NCBI RefSeq assembly: GCF_039542385.1
Contig: NZ_BAABIA010000011.1
Location: 124,001 to 188,000, forward strand
Direction: 5' to 3'
From: Prosthecobacter algae
GTDB taxonomy: Bacteria > Verrucomicrobiota > Verrucomicrobiia > Verrucomicrobiales > Verrucomicrobiaceae
Length of the DNA stretch: 64,000 bases
This document shows positions 1 to 9,097 of this stretch, one piece after another. The notes below the pieces were generated by a model. It was not told the DNA's origin and did not search any database. It saw only the letters and a list, made by a program, of their open reading frames with translations. Position numbers and translations under genes: made by a program. Position 1 is the first letter of the stretch, and each line of letters begins with the position of its first letter.

Positions 1-1736
1 AGCTCATCAGGGGCGATGTACTCAATGGCGCGCTCCAGGCCAAACTTCACCGGAGGGGTGAGCTGGATGCCTTTGTCACCACCGGCGGCGCGGAAGTTAG
101 TGAGCTGCTTGCTGCGGCATGGGTTGACCGGAAGGTCGTCCGTGCGTGGGTTTTCACCAATGATCATGCCGTCATAAACCAGGTCACCTGCGGTAACGAA
201 AAGTTTGCCGCGTTCCTGGATGGTATCCAGAGCGTAAGAAGTGGCTTCGCCAGCTTCGGTGCTGACCAGGGTGCCAGTGCTGCGGGTCTGCATGTGACCA
301 GCGTGAGGGGCGTATTCACGGAAAAGGTGGCTGTGAATGCCGTGACCGCTCGTCAAGTTCATCAGTTCGAACTCGAAGCCGATGAGGCCACGGGTCGGGA
401 TGTAAGCCTGAAGGGTCGTGCGGCCATTCTGGGCATTCATGTCTTCGATGCGGCCTTTGCGCTCGGAGATCGTCTTCATCACGCCGCCGAGGTAATCATC
501 CGGCACGTCAATGTAGAGGGTTTCAAAGGGTTCGCAGATGACATCGTCAATGCGCTTCGTGATGACCATCGGACGGGAAACCAGCACTTCGAAACCTTCG
601 CGGCGCATCTGCTCCACAAGAACAGCGATCTGCATGGCACCACGGGCGCTGACGTCGAAGATACCTGCCGTGTCGGTGTCATTCACAGACAGGGTCACGT
701 TCATCTTCTGCTCACGCTCCAGGCGGTCCTTGATCTTGCGGGAGGTGACGTGGTCACCTTCACGGCCGGCCAGAGGGCCGTCATTGACCGCGAATTGCAT
801 CACAATGGTCGGAGGGTCGATCGCCACGAAAGGCAGCACAGGCGCGTCAGCCGCACCGGTGACGGTCTGGCCGATGTCCACATCTTCAAAACCGGAGATA
901 CCGACGATGTCGCCAGCGCCGCCTTCGACGGAGTCACTGGTGGTCAGGGTGGTGTATTGGAAAACTTTGGTGACCTTGATCGGGGTCGGCTTGTCACCAG
1001 GCTGCTTGCCCTGGAGGAAAACCTTGTCGCCCATCTTCACGGTGCCACGGGTCACTTTGCCGATGGCCACACGGCCGACGAAGTTGTCCCAGTCAATGTT
1101 GGAGACCAGCATTTCAAAGCTGCCTTCCAGTTCAGCCTTAGGTGCCGGGATATGCTCGACGATTTTTTCGAGGAGGAAAGTCATGTCCTTCTGCTCGCCT
1201 TCGGGCGTGTCGCTCACCCAGAGGGCGCGGGCGCTGCCGTAAACGAAAGGTGCATTGAACTGCTCTTCGGTGGCTTCGAGCTCCATCAGGAGTTCCAGCA
1301 CTTTGTCATGCACTTCGCCTGGCTTGATGTGCGGACGGTCCATCTTGTTGATGAACACGATCGGCTTGATGCCCTGCTGCATGGCTTTCTTCAGCACGAA
1401 ACGGGTCTGGGCCTGGGGGCCTTCATAGGCGTCCACCACAAGCATCACGCCGTCCACCATCTTCATCACGCGCTCCACTTCGCCGCCGAAGTCGGCGTGG
1501 CCCGGTGTGTCCACGATGTTGATGATGTTTTCGCCCCAGTGAACGGAGGTGTTTTTGGCCTTGATGGTGATGCCCTTCTCTTTTTCAAGGTCCATGCTGT
1601 CCATGGCGCGCTCGGCGATGGCCTGGTTTTCGCGAAAGTTGCCGCTGGCACGTAGCAAGGAGTCCACAAGTGTGGTCTTGCCATGGTCAACGTGTGCGAT
1701 GATGGCGATGTTCCGGATCTTGGAAGGAGGGGTCAT
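1..1736 (-). CDS. typA: Ribosome-associated GTPase TypA/BipA (3' end outside window)
   Basis: Translational GTPase of the TypA/BipA family, which binds the ribosome and helps 50S assembly and stress adaptation in the cytoplasm. Reading leftward from the ATG at 1736, the G1 loop AHVDHGKT is at residues 14-21, the G3 motif DTPGH at 76-80 and the G4 motif NKMD at 130-133. The visible end reads [16 protein letters not shown], typical of the TypA C-terminal domain, so only a few tens of residues lie beyond the window edge. About 578 codons are present against roughly 600-610 for the family. EF-G and LepA are unlikely given the C-terminal sequence and the short G domain. Confidence 0.95.
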   Translation of the reverse strand, partial: MTPPSKIRNIAIIAHVDHGKTTLVDSLLRASGNFRENQAIAERAMDSMDLEKEKGITIKAKNTSVHWGENIINIVDTPGHADFGGEVERVMKMVDGVMLVVDAYEGPQAQTRFVLKKAMQQGIKPIVFINKMDRPHIKPGEVHDKVLELLMELEATEEQFNAPFVYGSARALWVSDTPEGEQKDMTFLLEKIVEHIPAPKAELEGSFEMLVSNIDWDNFVGRVAIGKVTRGTVKMGDKVFLQGKQPGDKPTPIKVTKVFQYTTLTTSDSVEGGAGDIVGISGFEDVDIGQTVTGAADAPVLPFVAIDPPTIVMQFAVNDGPLAGREGDHVTSRKIKDRLEREQKMNVTLSVNDTDTAGIFDVSARGAMQIAVLVEQMRREGFEVLVSRPMVITKRIDDVICEPFETLYIDVPDDYLGGVMKTISERKGRIEDMNAQNGRTTLQAYIPTRGLIGFEFELMNLTSGHGIHSHLFREYAPHAGHMQTRSTGTLVSTEAGEATSYALDTIQERGKLFVTAGDLVYDGMIIGENPRTDDLPVNPCRSKQLTNFRAAGGDKGIQLTPPVKFGLERAIEYIAPDE

Positions 1737-1854
1737 TAGAAGGGCGTATGGGGGAAGGGGCGCGGAGACTAGCAGCTTTCGGGCCTTTGGCAAACGGCGG
1801 TTTTGACTCATTCCGTCGGCGGCCCCTCCCTAGGCCCCTTTTTGTGGGGGTAAA

Positions 1855-2751
1855 ATGCTGCTCTCACTGGCATTTTACGCTGTCCGGGCTGATCTCCCTC
1901 CCATGATTCGCCCCCTGCAGCAAGATGATGCCCTTCTCCAAGACATGGCCCGTGTGCCTGCACGTGAGGACCGGCTGGATCTCTGGTGGCTGGGGCAGAG
2001 CGGCTTTCTGGTAAAGTGGAATGGGCGTTCGTTTTTGTTTGATCCGTACCTTTCAGACTCCCTGACGCACAAATACGCCAGCACTGACAAGCCGCATGTG
2101 CGCATGACGGAGCGGTGCATCTCCCCTGCCCTCCTCACAGGCCTGGACTTCGTCACGGCCAGCCATCTGCATACGGATCATCTGGATGCGGAAACCCTGA
2201 TCCCGCTGGCCCAGGCCAATCCGGGCCTGTCGCTTTTCCTCCCTGGCCCCATCATCCCTGAAGCTCAGGCCCGGCTCGGCGGTGCGCCGCTTTCTTACCT
2301 GGAACTCAACGAGGCGGACCATTATAAAAACGAGGCTCAAGGCTGGTCCATGACTGGTGTCGCCTCCGCCCACAATGACCTGAAGACCGATGACCAGGGG
2401 CGGCACTTTTACATTGGCTTCATCTTCCGCTGCGGCCCCTTCACCCTCTATCACAGTGGGGACACCCTTTTGCATCCGCGCCTGATTCAGAGCCTGCGTG
2501 AATTTCAATACGATCTCATGCTGCTGCCCATCAATGGCAACAAGCCAGAGAGACACGTGGCTGGCAATCTCAATGGCACTGAAGCCGCCACTCTGGCCCG
2601 TGCCTGCGCCGCCAGGCTCGTTGTGCCGTGCCACTATGACATGTTCGAATTCAACACCGCCACCACGGATGAATTTCAACAAACCTGCACCCGTCTGCAA
2701 CAGCCGTATCGCATCCTCCAGTGTGGCGAACGCCTGACTCTGGAGGCGTGA
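1855..2751 (+). CDS. MBL-fold metal-dependent hydrolase, UlaG-like
   Basis: A metallo-beta-lactamase-fold hydrolase of the UlaG/RomA-like branch. Counting from the second Met (1903), the metal ligands are visible as HLHTDH (residues 88-93), a later His at 157, Asp in HSGDT (187) and His in VPCHYDMF (244). UlaG itself is an L-ascorbate-6-phosphate lactonase, but this branch has varied substrates, so the reaction is not assigned. The ATG at 1855 has a G-rich stretch about five bases upstream; the ATG at 1903 is the alternative start and gives a more family-like N terminus. It is divergent from typA and stands alone. No signal peptide is convincing, so it is probably cytoplasmic. Confidence 0.8.
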   Translation: MLLSLAFYAVRADLPPMIRPLQQDDALLQDMARVPAREDRLDLWWLGQSGFLVKWNGRSFLFDPYLSDSLTHKYASTDKPHVRMTERCISPALLTGLDFVTASHLHTDHLDAETLIPLAQANPGLSLFLPGPIIPEAQARLGGAPLSYLELNEADHYKNEAQGWSMTGVASAHNDLKTDDQGRHFYIGFIFRCGPFTLYHSGDTLLHPRLIQSLREFQYDLMLLPINGNKPERHVAGNLNGTEAATLARACAARLVVPCHYDMFEFNTATTDEFQQTCTRLQQPYRILQCGERLTLEA

Positions 2752-2869
2752 GGCCAGCTCTATAAATGAGCATCCAACAGCCGCTCCTCCGCCCTGACGG
2801 TAATTTCGTCTTCACACGGATGTCATTCTCTCTTGCATCCCGGCGTCCAGTGTCCTATCTGCCCTTTCT

Positions 2870-4019
2870 ATGGAAACGACTACCAAGTCCGTCCTGACCG
2901 ACCTCCAGGCGTTCGACGTGGCAAGCCTTAAAGGCCGCCTGAGCGAACTCCGGAGGTATCTTTGACGTACCTAAACTGACTGAAGAGCTGTCGGCGCTCG
3001 AACATAAGATGACCGACTCAGGCTTCTGGGACAGCCAGAATGCCGCCAAAAAAGTGATTGATCGCGCCAACGTGATCAAAAAACAGATCTCGCCCCTCGG
3101 TGAGCTGGAATCGCGCGTGGAAGACTTCCCCGTGCTCATCGAACTGGCCAAAGAACAAGGCGATACCCAAAGCTATCGCGAAGTTCAGACTGAGTTCGAT
3201 GCCATCCAAAAGGCCATCGGCCAATACGAACTGGAGCTCCTTCTCAAAGGGCCCTTTGACCGAGGCGGTGCCTTCCTCACCATCCACTCCGGTGCCGGTG
3301 GCACCGAGGCTTGCGACTGGGCGGCCATGCTCATGCGCATGTTTGTCCGCTGGTCTGAACGCCGAGGGTACAAGATCCAGACCATTGACTACCAGGAAGG
3401 CGATGATGTGGGGCTGCGTTCCGCCACGCTGGAAATCTTGGGTGAAAACGCCTTCGGCTTCCTCCAGGCCGAACGCGGGGTGCACCGCCTCGTGCGCATC
3501 TCCCCCTTTGATGCGGCGAAAAAGCGCCACACCTCCTTTGCCTCCATTGACGTCACCCCTGACAATGAAGAGGAAATTGATATCGAAGTGCGGGATGATG
3601 ATCTCAAAGTGGACACCTATCGCGCTGGCGGCAAAGGCGGCCAGAACGTGAACAAGGTGGAAACGGCGGTCCGTATCACCCACATCCCCTCCGGCGTCAT
3701 TGTCGCCTGTCAGGTGGAGCGCTCACAGCCGAAAAACCGGGCCAAAGCCATGGCCATGCTCAAGGCCAAGCTCTACCAGATCGAAGAAGACAAACGCCAG
3801 GCCGAGATCGCCCGCCAATACGGCGAGAAGACTGAAATCGGCTGGGGCAGCCAGATCCGCAGCTACGTCTTCCAGCCTTACCAGATGGTCAAAGACCACC
3901 GCACTGGCGAGAAGACCGGCAACGTCGCCGACGTCATGGACGGTGACCTGGACGCCTTCATGGAAGCCAAGTTGCGCGGACGGAAAGCCGGTGATGATGA
4001 TTCCGACGAGGACGTGTAA
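2870..4019 (+). CDS. prfB: Peptide chain release factor 2, with programmed +1 frameshift
   Basis: RF2 recognises UGA and UAA and triggers peptide release on the ribosome. It is encoded in two frames: codons 1-31 from the ATG at 2870 to CTT (2960-2962), then an in-frame TGA at 2963-2965, with translation resuming +1 at GAC (2964). The slip site TAT CTT TGA C preceded by an SD-like GGAGG is the classical autoregulatory RF2 cassette. The joined protein is about 382 residues. The anticodon-like SPF tripeptide falls near 211-213 and the catalytic GGQ near 256-258, close to the E. coli positions. A gene caller starting at the ATG at 3009 loses the N-terminal domain. Low RF2 would favour the shift, by analogy with E. 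coli. Confidence 0.96.
2951..2966 (+). promoter_or_regulatory. Programmed +1 ribosomal frameshift site in prfB
   Basis: The element is CGG AGG TAT CTT TGA C. GGAGG acts as the internal Shine-Dalgarno three bases before the CTT slippery codon; TGA is the RF2-specific stop and the following C is the poor termination context known to favour shifting. All elements of the classical site are present with the standard spacing. Confidence 0.95.
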
Positions 4020-4033
4020 TGGTCCTGCTTTCA

Positions 4034-4060
4034 CTGCCGCCTTCTGACTGAAGGCGGCAG
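4034..4060 (+). terminator. Hairpin after prfB (possible terminator)
   Basis: A perfect 11-bp inverted repeat (CTGCCGCCTTC at 4034-4044, GAAGGCGGCAG at 4050-4060) with a five-base loop starts 14 bases after the prfB stop. No T-run follows, so it is either a terminator working without a U-tract or an mRNA-stabilising 3' hairpin. A smaller TCGCTG/CAGCGA hairpin follows at about 4069-4083. The convergent LysR gene ends at 4153. Confidence 0.5.
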
Positions 4061-4152
4061 CGTTGCTGATCGCTGAGGCAGCGATTTGGAGGAAGCAGAT
4101 TCGTGCTAGATTGAACTTTTCGGCATCGTACCCAGCGGAGTCTTTTGCCCTC

Positions 4153-5064
4153 CTATGCCTCGCAGCGCGACTTTTTAAGGCTGTGCGCCCGCAGAATCCG
4201 CATCAGGTCGGTGAGGGGGGCTTGAAGTTTTCCCTGCTGGCAGGCGAAGACGTGGGTGATTTTGGGGGACCCTTTCAAAGGGATGGCATGCACAGACTTC
4301 TGCATGAACTGGGCCAGTGCCAAAGGCAGCAGGGCGATGCCTGAACCTGCCGCCACCATCAGGGCCACCGCCTGGGCTCGCGGCGACTCAAGAATGATGC
4401 GGGGGCGGAATCCGGCCGTCTTGCAAAGACCCTGCACCTGGGCGGCAAAGGCGGGGGCAGATCCGTGTGAAACGGCCACAAAAGATTCATCCGCCAAAGA
4501 CGAAAGTGAGATGCTGCGGGAACCGGCCAGCCGGTGACCCAAGGGTAGAAAACAAACCAGGGGTTCCTGATGCCAGCCGACAAACTGGATGCCTGCCGGC
4601 CTAACCGGAGGAATGACTCCCACAAAGCCGCCGTCTAGATGCCCGTCGCCGATAGCCTTAAGCTGATCATTAGGCGGTAGGTCCTGCAGCATCACCTGCA
4701 CCTCCGGGTGCAGCTCACGGTAGCGACGGAAACTTTCCGCCAGTTCATCATTCATCACGGCGCTGACAAAACCCAGCCTCAGCCTCGCGGTCTCGCCACG
4801 GGCACAGCGGCGGGCCGCCTCCCCTGCCCTGGCCAGTTGGCGAGGCACATGGCGTGTCTCCTCATAGAACAGGCTGCCAGCGGCCGTCAGGGAGATGCGG
4901 CGTGGTTCACGCGAAACGAGTGTGGCACCGATCTTTTCCTCCAGGCTGCGGATGTGCCGGGAAAGCGGTGGCTGGGCCAAATGCAGCCGCCGCGCTGCGC
5001 GAGTGAAGGAAAGCTCCTCCGCAACGGCAATGAAGCACTCAATTTCTCGGATGGAATAGTCCAT
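4153..5064 (-). CDS. LysR-family transcriptional regulator
   Basis: A 303-residue LysR-type regulator. Residues 1-60 form the winged helix-turn-helix, with the family signature FTRAARRLHLAQPPLSRHI and the following LEE. Residues about 90-295 are the periplasmic-binding-like co-inducer domain, with GSGIALLPL near the end. It resembles the BenM/CatM/AlsR branch. It is transcribed divergently from ilvD across a 64-bp gap, the usual arrangement for a LysR protein controlling its neighbour and itself, so ilvD is the first target to consider. That link is inference; I could not define a convincing T-N11-A operator in the gap. The effector is unknown. Confidence 0.9.
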   Translation of the reverse strand: MDYSIREIECFIAVAEELSFTRAARRLHLAQPPLSRHIRSLEEKIGATLVSREPRRISLTAAGSLFYEETRHVPRQLARAGEAARRCARGETARLRLGFVSAVMNDELAESFRRYRELHPEVQVMLQDLPPNDQLKAIGDGHLDGGFVGVIPPVRPAGIQFVGWHQEPLVCFLPLGHRLAGSRSISLSSLADESFVAVSHGSAPAFAAQVQGLCKTAGFRPRIILESPRAQAVALMVAAGSGIALLPLALAQFMQKSVHAIPLKGSPKITHVFACQQGKLQAPLTDLMRILRAHSLKKSRCEA

Positions 5065-5128
5065 ACTGAAAAGGTATCACAAATGAGCAAAATGGGTAAT
5101 TCTAATATGCTGATTTCAGGGAACTCTG

Positions 5129-6844
5129 GTGGCCTTCACCACCCTACTGACTCTCATGGCCATCAGCGACACCATCAAGAAGGGGGCCATCCGTGCCCCG
5201 CACCGCAGCCTTCTCCGCGCCACTGGCGTGATCCAATCCGAGGAGGATTGGGACAAGCCCTTCATCGCGATTGCGAACTCCTTTGTGCAAATCATTCCCG
5301 GCCATGCCCATCTGGACGTGGTGGGAAAAAAAGTCCGCGAAGCCGTTCGCGCGGCGGGCGGGGTGCCCTTCGAGTTCAACTGCATCGGCGTGGATGACGG
5401 CATCGCCATGGGGCATGGCGGGATGAAGTATTCCCTGGCCTCACGCGAGCTTATTGCCGACTGCGTGGAGACCATGCTGCGGGCGCACTGCTTTGACGGT
5501 GTGGTTTGCATCCCCAACTGCGACAAGATCGTGCCGGGCATGATGATGGGTGCAGCGCGGGTGAACATCCCCTCGATCTTCGTTTCCGGCGGCCCCATGC
5601 GTTCGGGCAAGGATCCCACCACCGGGCGGTCTCTGAACCTCGCTTCGGTGTTTGAGGCTGTGGGGCAGCTTTCTACAAACACCATCACGGAGGAACAGCT
5701 CAGCACGATTGAAAAGAATGCCTGCCCCACTTGCGGTTCCTGCTCCGGCATGTTCACGGCAAATTCCATGAACTGCCTGTGTGAGGCCCTGGGCTGGGCG
5801 CTGCCGGGGAACGGGTCCATCCTGGCGACGGACCCTGCCCGCGATGCTCTTTTTCAGCGTGCAGGGAAAGCCATCGTGCGACTGGTGAGGGACAATGTGC
5901 GCCCGTCTGATTTGCTGACCCGTGAGGCATTTGAAAATGCGCTGGCGCTGGACATGGCTATGGGAGGCTCCTCCAACACGATTCTGCACACCATCGCCGT
6001 GGCGCATGAGGCGGGCGTGTCGCTGACCATGGACGACTTCAATGCCATCGCCGAGCGGGTTCCTCACATCTGCAAGGTGGCTCCTTCGGGGCATTATTAC
6101 ATGGAAGATGTGGACCGCGCTGGCGGCATTGGGGCCATCCTGAAAACACTGCAGGGCAAGCCGGGCATTCTCCATGCGGATGCCTTCACGGTCAGCGGCC
6201 TAACCTTGGGTGAAACCATTTCCACCGCCGAGGTGAAGGATGCAGACGTGATCCGCCCGCTGGATAAAGCCTACTCATCCAGGGGCGGTCTGGCCGTGCT
6301 GTTTGGCAACATCGCCCCCGATGGCTGCGTGGTGAAAACCGCAGGTGTGAGCCCGGTCATGATGCAGTTCACGGGAAATGCGGTGATCTTTGAATCCCAG
6401 GAAGAGGCCAGTGTGGGCATCTTGGGCGGTCAGGTGAAGGCGGGGGATGTGGTGGTGATCCGCTACGAAGGACCACGCGGCGGGCCTGGCATGCAGGAGA
6501 TGCTGGCTCCCACGGCCGCCATTGCCGGGCGTGGCCTGGGGGATTCCGTGGCGCTCATCACCGATGGCCGTTTCTCGGGGGCGACGCGAGGCGGAGCGAT
6601 CGGTCACGTGTCGCCGGAAGCTGCTGCGGGAGGTCCCATTGCCCTGATCGAAGCCGGGGACCGTATCGAAATCAACATCCCTGAGCGCACGTTGAACCTG
6701 CTGATTTCTGACGAGGTGCTAGCGCAGCGCAGAGCCCGGTTGAAGGCCCCTGCCCCCAAAGCACGCACCGGCTACCTGGCCCGGTATGCGGCCATGGTGG
6801 GCAGCGCGGATACAGGGGCGGTGCTGAGGGTGCCTTCGGCATGA
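5129..6844 (+). CDS. ilvD: Dihydroxy-acid dehydratase
   Basis: Dehydrates 2,3-dihydroxy-isovalerate and its isoleucine-pathway analogue to the 2-keto acids, the penultimate step of branched-chain amino acid synthesis. Iron-sulfur cluster ligand motifs are present: NCDK (Cys131) and CPTCGSC (Cys199 onward), counted from the GTG start. The length, about 571 residues, fits the family. The GTG at 5129 has AGGGA seven bases upstream; the ATG at 5156 (MAISDTIK) gives a more typical N terminus and is a credible alternative. The protein is cytoplasmic. No other ilv gene lies nearby; the divergent LysR gene may regulate it. Confidence 0.96.
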   Translation: MAFTTLLTLMAISDTIKKGAIRAPHRSLLRATGVIQSEEDWDKPFIAIANSFVQIIPGHAHLDVVGKKVREAVRAAGGVPFEFNCIGVDDGIAMGHGGMKYSLASRELIADCVETMLRAHCFDGVVCIPNCDKIVPGMMMGAARVNIPSIFVSGGPMRSGKDPTTGRSLNLASVFEAVGQLSTNTITEEQLSTIEKNACPTCGSCSGMFTANSMNCLCEALGWALPGNGSILATDPARDALFQRAGKAIVRLVRDNVRPSDLLTREAFENALALDMAMGGSSNTILHTIAVAHEAGVSLTMDDFNAIAERVPHICKVAPSGHYYMEDVDRAGGIGAILKTLQGKPGILHADAFTVSGLTLGETISTAEVKDADVIRPLDKAYSSRGGLAVLFGNIAPDGCVVKTAGVSPVMMQFTGNAVIFESQEEASVGILGGQVKAGDVVVIRYEGPRGGPGMQEMLAPTAAIAGRGLGDSVALITDGRFSGATRGGAIGHVSPEAAAGGPIALIEAGDRIEINIPERTLNLLISDEVLAQRRARLKAPAPKARTGYLARYAAMVGSADTGAVLRVPSA

Positions 6845-6897
6845 TGGTTTCTTGATTTGCGGGACAGAGTTGTCCAGCCCAAGCTGGCAACCTTTCC

Positions 6898-7635
6898 GTG
6901 ACTCCTGTTTCGCCCCCTTTTTCATCATCCCTCCCTCTGCCCAATCATCCTTGTATTAAGGTGGTCAGTAGTTTTGAAGAGCTTGTTACCACGCCTTTTG
7001 CGGAAGGCGTGAATGCCATGTGCTGGCCGCGTGAGTTGCCGGGGGATTTTGGTGAGATCGTAGCCAAACTATCGCTGGGGGCAGGCATCACGACTCTCGA
7101 TGAGGCCTGCCTGAACGACCTTGAACTGAGCGATGCAGGAAAGGTGGCCCGCAGCATCCTCATCGAGGATCAAAGGATCCTGCGGGAGCGGGAACTCGCC
7201 CCTGTTCTCGACTTCATCAACGGCTACGTGAACGATGCCGAAGAGGAGGACGAGGAAGCTCTGCCTACCCATGTACAATCGTTTCACGTGGACAGCGCCA
7301 CGGTGCAGGCAGACACATATCTTTGCACCTATCATGGTTCTTCCTCAGAGGGGCTGCGCAATGAGGAGGCCATCCGGCATGTGGATGTTCCGCAGACACG
7401 CGCAGAACTCCTGAAGCTTTATGGCGGCGAGGATGATGCGGACTTTCTGGAATATCTGAACGATCACTTTTACGACCTGCATTACGCGCCGCTTCCCGGA
7501 GCACAGCCATACTCCTTTGGTGTGGGCCACTTGTGGCGCATCGCCATTCAGTATCCAGATTGTCCGGTGCCGCCGTGCATTCACCGCGCACCTGCCACCA
7601 TTCCAGGCCGACCACGGTTGTTGCTGATTAGTTGA
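6898..7635 (+). CDS. Hypothetical protein, DUF1826-like
   Basis: A 245-residue protein with a GTG start and no signal peptide or membrane segment. From memory of the family, its layout resembles DUF1826: an early NAMCWPREL block, a central FHVD followed by a TYxG segment, and a C-terminal CIHRAP followed by a RLLL end. The conserved His and Asp residues could bind metal, but no activity is established. An acidic stretch (EEEDEE) sits near residue 110. It lies 53 bases after ilvD on the same strand and could be cotranscribed, although no functional link is evident. The assignment is a tentative family resemblance. Confidence 0.6.
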   Translation: MTPVSPPFSSSLPLPNHPCIKVVSSFEELVTTPFAEGVNAMCWPRELPGDFGEIVAKLSLGAGITTLDEACLNDLELSDAGKVARSILIEDQRILRERELAPVLDFINGYVNDAEEEDEEALPTHVQSFHVDSATVQADTYLCTYHGSSSEGLRNEEAIRHVDVPQTRAELLKLYGGEDDADFLEYLNDHFYDLHYAPLPGAQPYSFGVGHLWRIAIQYPDCPVPPCIHRAPATIPGRPRLLLIS

Positions 7636-7648
7636 ATGCCATCAAAGC

Positions 7649-8953
7649 TCAGCGAGCTTCATCCGCTCGAATGGCCAGTCCGCTGGCATTGGAGTCCATG
7701 ATCGGGAGAGCCGAAAGTTTGCCCTCCGGGGTTATGTCCTTGCCATCGGTGAGCCATTCCAGATTGAAGCGGGCAAGCGTGAGACGGTCACCGGCGAAGT
7801 GATGCTTCTCCGCCGCCGCGCCGTGAAAGCAAAGGATGCTGCCCTTTTGTGTCACCGCGATGTCGCTGTAGGCGCTCCAGCCTGGTTCGATGGATTTATT
7901 CACGGCCCAGGTTTGGCCTTCATCATAGCTGAGCTTGATGCTGAGGTTTTGACGCAGACGGCTTTTGCCAGGTTCCGGGGCGCCCTTTTCGCGTGCTCCT
8001 TCCAGGTTGTGCGGATTGGAAAACAGCAGGCGGTTTTTCTGGTCAGCAGCGTCACTGGAATAACGAACAATGCCGCCCATGCAGATGGGCTCCAGCAGGG
8101 CCTCGTCAAAGCGCGGCTTGCTCCAGCCGGTGGCGCCGTCCTTGCTGACGGTGACCAGCCTGCGGTGGGCCTTGGATTCACTGCGCACATTCAGCATGAC
8201 GCTGCCATCGGACAGTTCCACGGCCACCGTTTCATTGGGATTGATCCACTCTTCGGTGTTGGGGACGGCGATCTCCCCTGCTTTCCAGGTCTGGCCTTGG
8301 TCATCGCTGTAAACGGTGGAGGTGACGCTGGGGCGGTGAGCATTGCCACCCGTGCCGGTGGAAAGCCAGACTGGCACGACGAGGCGGCCTGTTTTCCGAA
8401 GCTGGATGCTGTGGTTGGGGCCTGTGGCGAGGACCTTCCAGTCATAATCTTTGCGGAAGGATTCAAAGGTTGCGGTGATTTCCACAGGCTTGCTCCAGGT
8501 GAGGCCGTCATCGTTGCTGCGCTGGTAAAAAGCCCGCATGTATTCCAGGCAGAAAAGCATGTGCACCGTGCCGTCCTTGTCGGCGATTAGCACCGGATTG
8601 TTATACGTGACGGTGTTAGGATCCGTATTTTTGATGAGCAGCGCAAAGAGGTTTTTCTTTTTCGGGCCTTCGACGGCCACGATGTTTTTTGCCTCACTCC
8701 AGGTTAGGCCGTCGTCGGTGCTGCGCCGCAGCAGAATGTCTATCTGGTCCCAGTCGCTGCCGTTTTTGCGGGCTTCGCACCAGGCCAGCACGCTGCCTTT
8801 GGCGGTCACCACGATACCGGGAATGTGGAAGATTTTATAGCCCATGTCACCGACCTTAAAAAGGTCCTGCTTGGCCATGAAGGGCTCGGCGGCGTGAGAC
8901 GAGAGGCCCAGGGTGAGGGCGGCAAGGGTCGCTGTGAAGATTTTTGAGAGCAT
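7649..8953 (-). CDS. Secreted sialidase-like BNR-repeat protein (GH33-like)
   Basis: A 434-residue exported six-bladed propeller. Residues 1-21 are a signal peptide ending in SSHAA. Four Asp-box repeats are visible (STDDGLTW, SNDDGLTW, SDDQGQTW, SYDEGQTW). An Arg-rich RSESKAHRR segment, a later Arg (RLLFSNP) and the likely nucleophile Tyr in SAYSDIA match exo-alpha-sialidases. The first triad arginine, normally in the FRIP motif, is His here (FHIP, residues 42-45), so sialidase activity is uncertain. It is divergent from a NanM-like gene, which supports a sialic-acid or related sugar-acid role. Its predicted site is the periplasm or outside the cell. Confidence 0.85.
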   Translation of the reverse strand: MLSKIFTATLAALTLGLSSHAAEPFMAKQDLFKVGDMGYKIFHIPGIVVTAKGSVLAWCEARKNGSDWDQIDILLRRSTDDGLTWSEAKNIVAVEGPKKKNLFALLIKNTDPNTVTYNNPVLIADKDGTVHMLFCLEYMRAFYQRSNDDGLTWSKPVEITATFESFRKDYDWKVLATGPNHSIQLRKTGRLVVPVWLSTGTGGNAHRPSVTSTVYSDDQGQTWKAGEIAVPNTEEWINPNETVAVELSDGSVMLNVRSESKAHRRLVTVSKDGATGWSKPRFDEALLEPICMGGIVRYSSDAADQKNRLLFSNPHNLEGAREKGAPEPGKSRLRQNLSIKLSYDEGQTWAVNKSIEPGWSAYSDIAVTQKGSILCFHGAAAEKHHFAGDRLTLARFNLEWLTDGKDITPEGKLSALPIMDSNASGLAIRADEAR

Positions 8954-9097
8954 AGGGCGGTTGGTTATGCAGATGATAACGTCATGATCACCGCGTCTTC
9001 ACTGGTTAAGGAAGCTATCCAGTCTTGGGCAACACCTAACCTTGGTCAGCTCAGATGACCAGGAAGAAAGTCTGGCCTGGAGGCGTGAAGTCATGCT

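Noticed and set aside
294-1655. A 453-codon plus-strand frame opposite typA
   Set aside because: The minus strand encodes the GTPase motifs; the plus-strand translation is a low-complexity shadow.
2963-2965. In-frame TGA in prfB read as a disabling mutation
   Set aside because: It sits in the standard programmed frameshift context, so the gene is functional rather than a pseudogene.
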